From NCBI GenBank assembly GCA_025890175.1, contig JANPYM010000001.1:2278853-2342852 (forward strand): DNA of 64,000 nucleotides. Reading direction: 5' to 3'. Each line of letters starts with the position of its first letter. The first letter of the stretch is position 1. The position numbers were made by a program, and so were the translations under genes. Below, one piece after another: positions 11,034 through 22,060 of this stretch. The notes below the pieces were generated by a model, which saw only the letters and a program-made list of their open reading frames with translations, was not told the DNA's origin and ran no database searches. This DNA comes from Ciborinia camelliae. Lineage: Eukaryota > Ascomycota > Leotiomycetes > Helotiales > Sclerotiniaceae.

Positions 11034-13547
11034 CTAGACCTTAACAGCTGGCCCTGCCGCGATAACATCATCAGTAGCTTCCGACTGGTATTTTTTAAAG
11101 TTCTCAACAAAGAGACCGCCAAGTTTGGTGACCTCGGCTCTGAAACTAGCATCTCCTTGACTCCATGCATTTCTTGGGTTCAATAATCCCGATGGAACAT
11201 TGCTGCAAGATTTTGGAACTTGAAGGTTGAATGTCTCGTAATTTTCATACTCCACCTTTGCAAGTTCTCCAGAATGGATTGCGTCAAGAATAGCACGAGT
11301 ATATTTCAATCTATAGCATATTAGCGTTTGTTGTTTCGGAAATTTCAGTTATACTTACGGGCAACGCTTGCCACCAGTGGTAGCACCAGCCCCAACCCAT
11401 CCGGTGTTCAACAACCAAGCATTAGCCTTGTGTTGCTCAATCTTCTCGGCCAACATCTTAGCGTAACGCATTGGGTGTAGAGCCAAGAAAGGTTGAGCGA
11501 AGCACGATGAGAAGGTAGCTTGTGGTTCTGTAACACCATCTTCGGTACCAGCCATCTTCGAGGTATAACCAGAGATAAAGTGGAACATAGTTTGGGCGGA
11601 ATTGAGCTTGGAGATAGGTGGGAGAACACCACGAGCATCACACGTAAGAAGAATGATATTGCTTGGATGGTTTGTCGAGAGACAAGGAATCTTCGCGTTG
11701 GAAATGTACTCGATAGGATAGGCACTACGATTGTTAGCTAAGTTTCAAGGGGGTTGATGCGTGTTTTCCTTCAACGTACCAACGGGTGTTCTCAGTCAAG
11801 GTTGAATCGTCATAATCAACAAGACGAGTAGTTGGGTCAAAGACAACGTTCTCAAGAACGGAGCCAAATTGAATAGCACCAAAAATATCAGGTTCCTTCT
11901 CTGCCGAAAGACCGATACACTTGGCATAGCACTGCAAATTGTTAGGATATGGTAAACTAATGCATGGATTGAAGCACTTACACCACCCTCGATATTGAAA
12001 ACACCACGGTCACTCCAGCAGTGCTCATCGTCACCAATCAAGGCACGATTAGGATCTGCTGAAAGTGTTGTCTTACCGGTACCTGAAAGACCAAAGAAAA
12101 CAGTGACGTCTCCGTTTTTGCCCTCATTGGCTGACGAGTGAAGAGTGAGAACGTTATGCTTAACAGGCATCTCATAGAAGAGAACAGTGAACACGCCCTT
12201 CTTCATCTCTCCAGCATATTCAGTACCCAAAATGACCATCTCCTTTTCAGAAAAGTTGATAGCAACTGAAGTGCCTGAAGTCATACCCTCAGTATATCTG
12301 TTAGCAGGGAAAGATCCTGCATTGTAAATGGTATAGTCTGGGTGGAAATGTTCGAGATCTTTCCGATCAGGTCTAATGAGCATGTTGCGCATGAAAAGAG
12401 CATGGTAGGCACGAGCGCATACGACTCGAACCTTGATTCTGTATTTCTCATCCCATCCTGCAAAACCGTCGACAACATAAATTCGATTTCTTGTATTCAG
12501 ATAATCAATAGCACGTTCACGGTTGATTCTCCATACCTATTGTTGATGTTAGTTGATTGAACCTCGGTCATTAAAATATGTAGAATAATGCTCGCACGCG
12601 ACTCGAAAAAGGGGGAAGTTGATAGCTAATAGGCTGCAGGGGTGATATATCGGATTTTATGCACCCCGCATTTCGCTTGTGGGTGGAAATACAAAAATAG
12701 AGCCGAGGATATGCAAAATCTTATGACGTAGAAGATAATTATGCGGGGAAATATTGGCAGAAGTATATTTAAAGGGAAGGAAGGAAATGGAAATTAATAA
12801 TTGATGAGTCGTCGATATAAAAATGTGAAAATATACTCAAAAGTATTAAGGAGATGGGGAGTATAGTGCTGCTTTCGCAATCCGTAGAACAGTTGGAGAG
12901 CCAATGGAGAGCCAATGTAGATTTCCTTGGCTGAAATCGTATTGTATGTATTGCATGTACTGCCAAACAAAAAGACGCAAGAAAATGATAGCAAAGAAAG
13001 AGAGAATCTTCTTACATCGGGTGTCATAGGTTTGTTGACCGGACCCCACCAAATATCATTTTCAGATGATGGTTCTTTAACAATTCTCTTGTCTAATGGC
13101 GAGCGACCCGTCTTAGCTCCAGAGTATGCAGTAAGGGCACCGGTAGATGTGATGGCAGAACCAGTTTCGTAAACAAGGGCATCTTCGTAAAGGGCAGCGA
13201 CACTTGGGTTTGGAACCTAGAAAAGAATAGAAGTTAGGGACTGGCATATTTGTAGAAGGCCGTGGAAAACATACAATAGCTACACGATCATAATCGATAT
13301 GTGCCTTCTCGTGAAGTTCCTCCTCAAGTTCAGTGTGCTCAACTTGTGGTTGTACACCGCTTGGGTGTAGTGCTGAAAGAGAGATGTTAGCAAATTGAAG
13401 CTATACGATAGTTTTGGGACATGGGGAATGTAGATGGAGTTGAGCTGAACTCAACATAAGATACCAAGTCGAATGCGGCAGACAGTGGAAGTATTGAAGA
13501 AGGGTGTACTAACATGTGCGATTGACACTGGCATGTGTAGAAACCAT
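11034..13547 (-). CDS. PCK1: phosphoenolpyruvate carboxykinase (ATP)
   Basis: Seven exons on the minus strand: 13547..13514, 13372..13275, 13216..13016, 12536..11982, 11931..11780, 11724..11359, 11310..11034, giving 560 aa. The enzyme converts oxaloacetate and ATP to PEP, ADP and CO2, the committing step of gluconeogenesis in the cytosol. Seen: [15 protein letters not shown]-type block, [26 protein letters not shown], the kinase loop [16 protein letters not shown] (about 258-273), [20 protein letters not shown] restored across intron 4, and TENTRCAYPIEYI restored across intron 5. All active-site blocks are intact. Intron 3 (12537..13015) is 479 nt, far longer than the other introns, which run from 48 to 141 nt. 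The starting MVST lacks the N-terminal Pro of yeast gluconeogenic enzymes recognised by Gid4. Expected to be glucose-repressed. Confidence 0.96.
12537..13015 (-). promoter_or_regulatory. long PCK1 intron 3 with CreA-type motifs
   Basis: Removing this 479-nt intron joins NKPMTPD to [10 protein letters not shown] in frame. It contains GCGGGG, matching the CreA/Mig1 consensus SYGGRG, on the gene strand at 12664..12669 and on the other strand at 12743..12748. A TGACGT CRE-like half site lies at about 12724..12729. The motifs are seen; regulation is inference. Confidence 0.4.
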
Positions 13548-16500
13548 TTTGAGAGTGGAGAGTGATGAAGAATGATAGTTGTTTGTAGGTTGGTGTTGGG
13601 CCAAAAGATGAGAAGGACCAAGGATGTTTTTATCAGGATATGGAGAAGCAGTTCTTTGAATGGGATCGAAAGCCTTCTTATTCAAATTGGAGGACGACAT
13701 CATTCGGGTACTGTATCTTTGATTATGCCGAGTTTGGTTGAAGCTGTATTGGTGGTGGAGCAGTGAAGACGGTGTATAACGAATTGGGCTAATTTTATTG
13801 GCCGCAATGGGTGATGCCGGAAAGGAGATATTTTTAATTCGGGCGCGCCGGAAAACTACGGAATGTAAAGGTTTCAGTGTTGAACCCGATAAAGTGGTAG
13901 AATTAATAGAACTAGCTGGAATGGTTGGAATGGTTGGAATGGATATCAATACCTGAGCATTGACACGCATATCCGAGGCAGGGTGTTATCAGATCGTCAA
14001 GCGGGTGTTTTATCAAAAGTTATGATAATCTGCATCTGCAGTAAGGTTACCCGTACCGTAGCAATCTGCAGAACAAAGCAGGCCGGGGAAGGGCAATAGG
14101 AATATGTAACAAACAAAACACCAAATTTTTAGGAAGGAAGGAAAGGAAAAGCAAGGCAAAAAAAGAATGAGGTGAATGAGGTGAATTGATGGATTTGTTC
14201 TCAAAAAAAGATCTACAGTTACAATATGATCATACATTCATCCGAAGTTGTAACATTGCACAACGAAACGTTTGGATTTTACGTGTATTGCTCGAATTCA
14301 GCCTGCATTGGATAGGGTAGGTACGGTTGGTTGCATTGCATCCTCAAACAAGCTTTCTGGGGAGAAGTACGTACCTCCCTAGGTACTAGGTACTAGGTAC
14401 GTACCCTCTGTTACAATTGATCAAATCAAGTCTTTTCTATCGGTCAGAATATTAGATTAGATGCTTGAATTAATGGGTGGTAGGTAGGTAGGTAGGTATT
14501 CTCAAAAGGATGATTGCTCACACGACCATCAATGAGACTCATCAATTGAAGTAAATATATAAATTCGTGCCCAGTATAGGTAGTATACTTTTAGAAAGGC
14601 AGGTAGGTAGAAGGCAGGAGCAACCAACATATTCCCACTAATTTCTATACCGGTAGTATATCTTCAAGAAATGACTCGCCAACCATAAAGGAGTTGTTTG
14701 CATTTCTCATTCCCGGTGCCCTTTACCCCGGCGCCCCTCCTTGAACCTTACCTATGGATGGTGTGGAGATACAAACCCTGGGTATCACCATACCAGTGGC
14801 CAAAGTTCAAACTCTCGTGGTGGGAATCCATCAGCCGTGGGATATCGATAACGTACTCCCCGTCGCCAATTTTCCCATTCACAGGGGTAATCTCCACAGC
14901 TTGGCCTTCACATGCTCCGAAGATCCCCGCAAACCGATTCGGATAGTCTGACTTTTCCAACCTTGAATTCCAAGTTACTAGAATTCGGAGATGTTCCCAT
15001 GGTCCAGAACTAATTACCTAATCCAATAATCCTTTTAGCTCGGGTAGCAGGTCGGTAGGTAGGTAGTCGGTAATATACTTGTTAATTGTACAGTATCTCA
15101 TTTGACGGCGCCATGGGTCCGTTGACCAAATTTAAGACGTTTATAATTTAAGACCTGTAATAATATCAATGCCTACGATGTCCAAATATTCGAGATAATT
15201 ACTATTAGCGTGGATTTGAAACTGTTAACGGACTCTGGTAAATTGTAACTGGTTAGGGTTGATTTAGATCTAACGAAAACAGAGTTGAGGACGGAAACAG
15301 TTGCTCGAGGTCTTCCAAGCGCTTCCAGGTTGAAACAATTGATATCATTTTTTATGTGGGTCTCCAGCTTGGTCTTGTGTTACCAATACCTTACCAATAC
15401 CTTACCGGTACCGGTACCGGTATGCCTACCTACTAGGTAGGTACCTAAATCCGTTTGGTGGAAAAAGTCTTATCCGAGGTATGGATTTCACGTGGCTTCC
15501 GATAATCATTTTCCCTCAAAAGAAACCCTGCCTGCCCTGCCCTGCCCCTTCACCAACATCACTCCATACAGACAAAGTACCATGTCATTAACACGAAAAG
15601 TGGCGGAGCAGGTTACCATTTAATATCATCACAAGGCTCGAGGTCTATCTTTTCACGAATCCTTCAAAGTACCCATCTCTTACAACAACTGTAGCAATAT
15701 CCAAAATCACTCAAGCAAGCAGTCGTTTGTAAAAATGGCTCATGTTGCAATGCACACACTTACTATTATGATCGGACGTTGTAATGTGAGGGAATTAGTC
15801 GGATTTCTATATGCCGAGTGGTGGAAACTCTATAAGAGATCAAGGTCATCATGATGAAGAATATCGTGAAATCTAGCAGCAAGTGCTCTATCGTTTTCAC
15901 ATGCCGTGTAAGAGCGGTTCGGGCCTTGGCGGGTGATCACAACGAGTGTTGTGGTTGTACAACCTCTTATCGATGACTGATATTATAGTTGAAGTTGAGA
16001 ACAAGTTGATCGATCAATCTTTTCTACCTTCTTAATATCAAACACATCTTTTCAGAAACAGGATAAAGCCGGCGTCACATGTTGAAGATTGAGGGATCGT
16101 GCTGCCTCCTTCTTGTTTTGGTTGCCTCACAGATTGAAGCTCGAGGCTTTGGATAAATTGTGTCCTCCGATGCCAAGACCAAACACTGACGATTCATCCC
16201 CAATAAGCATGTTGACAAAGAGAGAATAATCAATTGGATGTCTTTTGCGATCTCAAAAGATACCAAATATCCCGAGGGTTTTTGTTTGGACCCGACGTAC
16301 ATCGACAAACCAGGCGGGTTGCATAATTTGGACGAAAATAAGCCGGAAGTATTTCAATTTAATATCCTTTTCAAACATATCGATCGACTCGCCATCTGGG
16401 ACGAAAAGAGAAGAGTTTTAAAGATTTGTAACCAATACTGGGAAATGCTTCTATTTCTGAACAGGGCTGACACCTTGGCGGCCCGCGCGAAAGACTTGTG

Positions 16501-18353
16501 GTCCATCACATCCATAGTGTGGATTCAGCCCCTGACAAGAAAGCCAAGACAACTTTCGCGGGGTGTCTAGTCTCGCTAGTCCATTATCATATTCTTAGAC
16601 CGCAAACATATCGTGTCGTTATGACCCAGAAGTTAGTCAAGCCGTCATTGTCAATTGTTCTCTCTGTCACCATTGATTGTCTTTTCAGCTCGAGGCAATG
16701 TTCTCCTTCTGATTCTGCCCTCATTACCTGTGTTCAACCGTCCAAACCCCTTGCAAACGATGGCGTCAACACGAAGTTTTATGAATCTAAGCCCACTTCT
16801 CAATAAGGTATGTAACGCAAACTTTGGTTATCAAACCCCAACTATATGGACTTTCCAGAGCCTAGACTCATCAAATCTCCACTCCCCGCTGGTCAGCATC
16901 AAGGTAAGAAATTTTCGAAAAGAGAATACCTAAATAGCATCCATCAAATTACACGAAGGGGAATGGTGAGTTGAGATGCGATGAGTACTTTGTTGCGCGC
17001 AATTGCGCACCTAACCGTACCCCTAGATATCTACTGGATATCACATTTGCTATCATATTAAATGAAGAGAGAGATGTTGAAGTTCACAGGGGTGAAAAAC
17101 TAGCAATACCTAGTAGATTTCTTAAGTGTACCCAGATGCGATGATCAACTTTGGATCTTCCTCTCCTCCAGGCTACGACCTCCATATCTCCTCCATGTGC
17201 CTATATGATCTCTCCAAACAATCTACGGATCATAAATTCCTCATTTTAAGACGAGTTATTATTACATGGGGTTTTCTTTTCACCAACTCTAACACGGTCT
17301 TCATCCCTCGTTCTAACTAACCAAGCATTCAAGTACCTCCCCCCTTTCCCCTGTCGATTTAACTCGATAACTTGCCTTCCTCGATATTTATTTCATCAGA
17401 CTTGTAGACGTTATACATCTCACGAAAATAAGTTATATGTGTATATACTCTTCTCCCCCATTGAAAGACTAGATACTTAGATGCCTAAACATTTAAACAA
17501 TCCCACCATCAACCATCCACTCATCCATCCACTCATCCATCCATCCATTCATTATTCGTCTACTATTTACCCATCTCACTTCATCCCCACTCATACAACA
17601 TAACATGATAAACATGGAAACATCGGTAAAAACCAAAGTATTTCCAAATTATTCCCCACAATACCATACAATGAGCTTACCAGAAATACACCATGCTCTA
17701 CATCCTCCAAGTTTTACCTCCACCTTCTTTCATCTTCATCCCTCCCTTCTCTTCATCATGCTTCCACTTCCGCCTGACACCTCCACAAAGTAATTTTCGC
17801 ATTCACATTCATACATAATGAAATTGATTATCCATGGTTCATTATCTGCTCATTAGCTAGCTAGTGAGCCTAAAAAATTCATCATTCCATCATTCCATCA
17901 TTCCATCATCTCCATTTCCACATTCATAATTGTGATGGAATAATCCGCTCCGTGTATCATTATGCACCTCGAGCCTATCAAGCCTTCCTCACTCCCGGTG
18001 ATTCCATGCATCCCCCATTCATACAGACTGAATGGAAAGCGAAACCTAAATGCTGAACAAGCCAATCACATCCACGTCCATCCCAGACCGAGTTTGCAGT
18101 CCACAAAAAGAAAAAGAGAAAGAGAAAGGGTGGTTACATCCCGCCCAACATACGTGTAATAAAGCTCCTAACCCTAGAGCACCCTTGGAGTCAAAATCCA
18201 TTGAAATTTTATCCACAACCATGCCTTATGAACACCTGTGAAAATATGCGTAGAATGCGTATGCGTTTATAGAATATCCATTGTCCATAATCGACTTCGA
18301 TCTGCAAGCGAGAGTATCATGACGGAACCACTCGCGAATGGTTGAGGTGTAGT
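13548..18353. other. 4.8-kb gene-poor region
   Basis: The left end should hold the PCK1 promoter. The rest has no recognisable gene. Short tandem and palindromic runs of TACC/GGTA occur at 14371..14412, 14479..14500 and 15395..15452, and CATC/CATT runs at 17515..17555 and 17879..17910. Reading frames at 14754 (plus), 16238 (plus, 110 aa from an ATG) and 16759 (a 16-codon piece followed by a gtatgt donor) are intact but resemble nothing I know. I leave them as unassigned. Confidence 0.5.
16238..16570 (+). CDS. hypothetical ORF, 110 aa, doubtful
   Basis: An ATG-started frame whose product begins MSFAISKDTKYPEGF and contains a fairly ordinary amino-acid mix with a hydrophobic and charged segment (LAIWDEKRRVLKICNQYWE). 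It has no repeat bias and no antisense gene to explain it. I recognise no family and see no signal peptide or membrane segment. It sits alone in gene-poor DNA. It may be a gene fragment, a lineage-specific gene or chance. Confidence 0.2.
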   Translation: MSFAISKDTKYPEGFCLDPTYIDKPGGLHNLDENKPEVFQFNILFKHIDRLAIWDEKRRVLKICNQYWEMLLFLNRADTLAARAKDLWSITSIVWIQPLTRKPRQLSRGV

Positions 18354-19415
18354 TTAGATTTCCTCCATTGTACCCGCTGCCTCTTCATTATCTTCATCGT
18401 CGAAACTAGCTACCGAGGACATCGTATCGTCGTCGGATTCGTCAGCGCCCGCTTCGCCCGCTGCATCTTTACTCGCGTATTTCGTCACATATTCTATCTC
18501 CCATCAGCCCCTATCCTCTTTCGCAGCCTCTACCACAAGAAGCACACCTTTAACCTTCAAATCATAAGCCTTTGAATCCTTCATAAGAAGCGCCGCCGCC
18601 TCTCCATTCAGCGGATCCGTTGGGTTTGGATATCTGAGTAGCTGTGGAAGAAAGACTTCGAAAATATTTATCATATCGAACATAGGTGACCAAGTCTGGT
18701 TTATGACATCGAGACATACGGATCCGGACCTATATGTTGAGAGTCTTAGCAACTGTTCTGCCCCACCCGCAAGGTGGCGTGAGGAAGGGCCTACAACTCG
18801 TCGATATTGGGATGAAAGATGCGGTTCGTGAAGCCAATACTGGGGGACTTGTATGGGTACTGGTCTGGTAGTTCGACGTGGACTTTCCAGAGGCCGCCTT
18901 CAAATGGTGCTGTGGAGCGGGCGGTGGTTAGTTTGCGTGGTTGGATTTTTGTGGTTGGGTATGAGGTGAGGGGAAGGAAAGGTGAACGAACTCTCTTCTG
19001 GTCCCTTGAAGCGGACGTAGAACTCTTGCCTGTAGCCAATATATGAGTGGTTGCTTCGGTGGACTGCCTTAAAAGAGTACATACACTGGAGAAAATGTTA
19101 GAAAAATCAACAGTTATACAGGTATATCTACCAACTCACTGTTGTCATTCACAAGAGTCACCTCATAATCCGACATCAACCTATACTCCTGGTAAGCACT
19201 GAAGCATAAGATCCATCGGACGGGCGTTGAGAAGGTATGGCATACATCCTGTAGTCATATCGTTAGCCAGAAATCCCCAACAAGTGTTTGAAGAACGAAA
19301 CTTACTTCATGACCTATGTACCAAAAACAAGATATTAGTCTTTCAAATCATCCAAGTATATTGCCCACGAAACATTACTCACATCAGTCTCAATCCTACG
19401 TCTAGGACTAGACAT
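18354..19415 (-). CDS. UBC8: UBC8/UBE2H ubiquitin-conjugating enzyme E2
   Basis: Nine exons on the minus strand: 19415..19383, 19313..19306, 19248..19246, 19180..19140, 19085 alone, 19029..18992, 18909..18795, 18729..18548, 18493..18354, giving 186 aa. The start [11 protein letters not shown], the E2 fold with [20 protein letters not shown] (catalytic Cys about 85), [16 protein letters not shown] and an acidic C-tail identify the Ubc8/UBE2H class. In yeast Ubc8 works with the GID ligase to degrade gluconeogenic enzymes. The 5' half is extraordinary: exons of 8, 3 and 1 nt are needed to recover V12-M13-K14-M15 and M29-Q-E-F. The flanking introns are 69, 57, 65, 54 and 55 nt, with GTGAGT, GTAAGT, GTATGC, GTGAGT and GTATGT donors. 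The later donor GTTCGT at 18991 is weaker. Family call very secure; micro-exons inferred from frame. Confidence 0.92.
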
Positions 19416-20826
19416 CTTGACTTTCTGTTTAATGGTTTCTCGAGTATGTATTTGGTTTGAGTATTTTAGGATTTATAGAACGGGTAGAGAATAGATATTA
19501 ATGAAGTTGAGAGTTTGTATGAGAGAATTCTTTTTGTATTCGCTGTAGCAGATGTAGCAAGTTGTTCCAGGTAGCAGCTGTAGCAGCTATAGGTAGATCA
19601 GTCCTTATCTGGGCGATAAAGTGATATCGGTAGTTGCCGGACGTGTCACTTTATGCATTAATTAGTAAGTTGCCTTGGGTCTGGTGGTCTGGTGGTCTGG
19701 TGGTCTTGTGAGATTGCTCGATAATTCTACTTGTGCTTGTACTTGGTAAACTTGGTTTTGTCTTTGTCCGGAAATGGGATTTGGATAGATTATAGATAAT
19801 AAGTACTTTGAGGGGTAACGATCTGTTATTTTTTTGTTATTACGCATCAGTACTTTTTCAATACAGTACACGGCAATGGCAAGCAATGATACCCGCCCGA
19901 CTGCTTCTGCTAGGTACCTACTCAGATACAGATATGATTCACATACAACGCCTCTACTTACCTGTGATTGGTTGGTGGTTGACCGAGACAGTAACAGTAA
20001 TGTTGCATGATCTGAATGCTGCTTTCCATAGATTGCCTATTAGATACTGTACCTAGGTGGGTAGGTATCTGGATTCTGATGTAAAACCTACCGGTACTGA
20101 ATGGCGGCAGTGGATGGGCGGGGGGAAGAACACAACTTATTTATTATATTATTATAGGTGATTTATTACTGTAATAATGTTTATAATATCTCAAAAATAA
20201 TACTTACTATAAACATTACCTAGCTTTAGTAGGTATCTAGACATTATAAATCCTAACCTTGGAAAGTATAATAAAGAAACATCAATAGTACTAGATAGGT
20301 ATTAGAAGCAAACCTATCTACTCATCACCAAAATACAAAATACAAAATAGCTTCACTCATTCTCATTCTCATTCTCATAATATTAATATCATTAATCCCT
20401 ATTGGGGAAGAATATGTTAACATCCACTCGGGTCCTGTATTAGGAAAGAAACATCCAAAATACCTAGTAATCTCAAATTCAAGATCCCTTTCATGACCAC
20501 CCGTTCCCTTCCCCTCCTTCCACCTCCTAGGTTCTACCCCCCTCCTGCCTCGGTAACCTTACCCCCTTACATAATCCAGCCCCATTCCTCGGCCCCCAAA
20601 CCACGCAAGCGACAAAATACCCAAGGAAATGGAACTGTGAATAATAATGAATAATGAATAATCTCACTTTGCGCTCCAGTATGGAAACCACAGCGCAATA
20701 ATGATCACGACCTCAACAAAAGTTGTTCTAAACCTCCGCAATTCCAACAATGGCTCAAAACCCATCTTCAAAGTTTTCTAATCATCAAAAACTATCTGAG
20801 AGAAATTCTTTCCATCAATTCCAACC
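19416..20826. other. divergent intergenic region UBC8/panB
   Basis: 1.41 kb containing both promoters. An 8-bp tandem repeat (ctggtggt, about 3.5 copies) lies at 19679..19706. AT-rich runs occur at 20140-20400, with clusters of TACCTA/TAGGTA. No gene seen. Confidence 0.5.
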
Positions 20827-21885
20827 ATGTCTTCATCATTTCCCATCGTGAAAATGAGCACGAGAGCATTATTGAAGCAATATTCGCGACCGGTTACTTT
20901 TGCTGCTAGACCATTTCTTGTACAATGCCAGACTAGGAAAAGTTCGCATAGCCCTATGGGCGCACCGAGTACGAGGAAGAAGGTCACGATGACTACATTG
21001 AGTTCCATGTATAAGAAAGGCGAACCTATCACTGTCATGACGGCTCACGATTTCCCAAGCGGACATGTCGCGGATGTCGCGGGCATGGATATAGTTTTGG
21101 TGGGAGATAGTTTGGCCATGGTAGCCTTGGGCATGGAGGATACAAGTGAGGTTATCATGGAGGAGATGCTGATGCATTGTCGTTCCGTATCTCGTGCTGC
21201 AAAAGCTGCTTTCACTGTATGCACATGCCCCATACCCACCACATCCTTGACTAACAAAAGAAACCACCAGGTCGGAGATCTTCCCATGGGCTCATATGAG
21301 ATAGCCCCCGAACAAGCCCTCGAGTCCGCTTTCCGCTTCATTAAGGAAGGTCGAATGCAAGGTATAAAATTAGAAGGGGGTGTAGAAATGGCTCCCACCA
21401 TCAAGAAAATCACGACCGCAGGCATTCCAGTATTAGGTCATATAGGCCTCACACCTCAACGCCAAAATTCCCTCGGTGGTTTCCGCGTGCAGGGTAAAAC
21501 TAGTGCCGGCGCACTAAAGGTTCTTGAAGATGCGCTCGCCGTCCAGGAAGCTGGCGCTTTCGCGATGGTTATCGAAGCCGTTCCTCAAGAAGTCGCATCG
21601 CTCATAACTGAGAGGTTATCAATCCCTACAATCGGCATTGGTGCAGGAAATGGTTGCTCGGGACAGGTTCTGGTGCAGGTCGACATGACGGGAAATTTCC
21701 CACCTGGTCGGTTCCTCCCAAAATTCGTGAAGAAGTACGGCGATGTTTGGAGTGAAAGCTTGAAGGCCATTACGGAATACCGCAACGAAACGAAATCTCG
21801 AGCCTACCCGACCCCAGAACATACATATCCGATTCCTGAGAAAGAGCTCGAGGAATTTCGAAGTGCGATTGCCAAGATGGAGTAA
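20827..21885 (+). CDS. panB: ketopantoate hydroxymethyltransferase (PanB)
   Basis: Two exons: 20827..21216 and 21271..21885, giving 334 aa. The enzyme adds a hydroxymethyl group from methylene-tetrahydrofolate to 2-ketoisovalerate, the first committed step to pantothenate and CoA. Seen: VTMTTLSSMYKKGEPITVMTAHD, DIVLVGDSLAMVALGMEDT (Mg-binding Asp), KLEGGVE, GHIGLTPQ, and IPTIGIGAGNGCSGQVLV near the C-terminal half. The N-terminal 45 residues are basic and Ser/Arg-rich without acidic residues, fitting a mitochondrial presequence. Intron 21217..21270 (gtatgc...ccaccag, branch TGACTAAC) is 54 nt, in frame and free of stops, so the unspliced frame also reads through. Splicing gives AAFTVGDLPMGSYE, the conserved form. 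Confidence 0.95.
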   Translation: MSSSFPIVKMSTRALLKQYSRPVTFAARPFLVQCQTRKSSHSPMGAPSTRKKVTMTTLSSMYKKGEPITVMTAHDFPSGHVADVAGMDIVLVGDSLAMVALGMEDTSEVIMEEMLMHCRSVSRAAKAAFTVCTCPIPTTSLTNKRNHQVGDLPMGSYEIAPEQALESAFRFIKEGRMQGIKLEGGVEMAPTIKKITTAGIPVLGHIGLTPQRQNSLGGFRVQGKTSAGALKVLEDALAVQEAGAFAMVIEAVPQEVASLITERLSIPTIGIGAGNGCSGQVLVQVDMTGNFPPGRFLPKFVKKYGDVWSESLKAITEYRNETKSRAYPTPEHTYPIPEKELEEFRSAIAKME

Positions 21886-22060
21886 GGTGTTGTGGCTGAA
21901 GTCATCAATGTTGTTAGATTGCAGGAGTACTTGTCCAGCTTTTAGATTCCCAATATTTGTCCAGATTTTAGATGCCCAATAGCAATATAATTTTTCTTGA
22001 TACCAACTCAAACGTGTTTAAGACGGCAATTGAATACCGTGTATCGTATTTGTTGTTCGG

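Noticed and set aside
12794..13052. Minus-strand frames inside PCK1 intron 3 as a nested gene
   Set aside because: They are short, run into the neighbouring PCK1 exon out of frame, and resemble nothing known.
14748..14990. Protein-like frame on the minus strand (contains GDGEYVIDIPRLMDSHHESL)
   Set aside because: It has no ATG and no recognised family, and the opposite strand is open as well. At most a gene relic.
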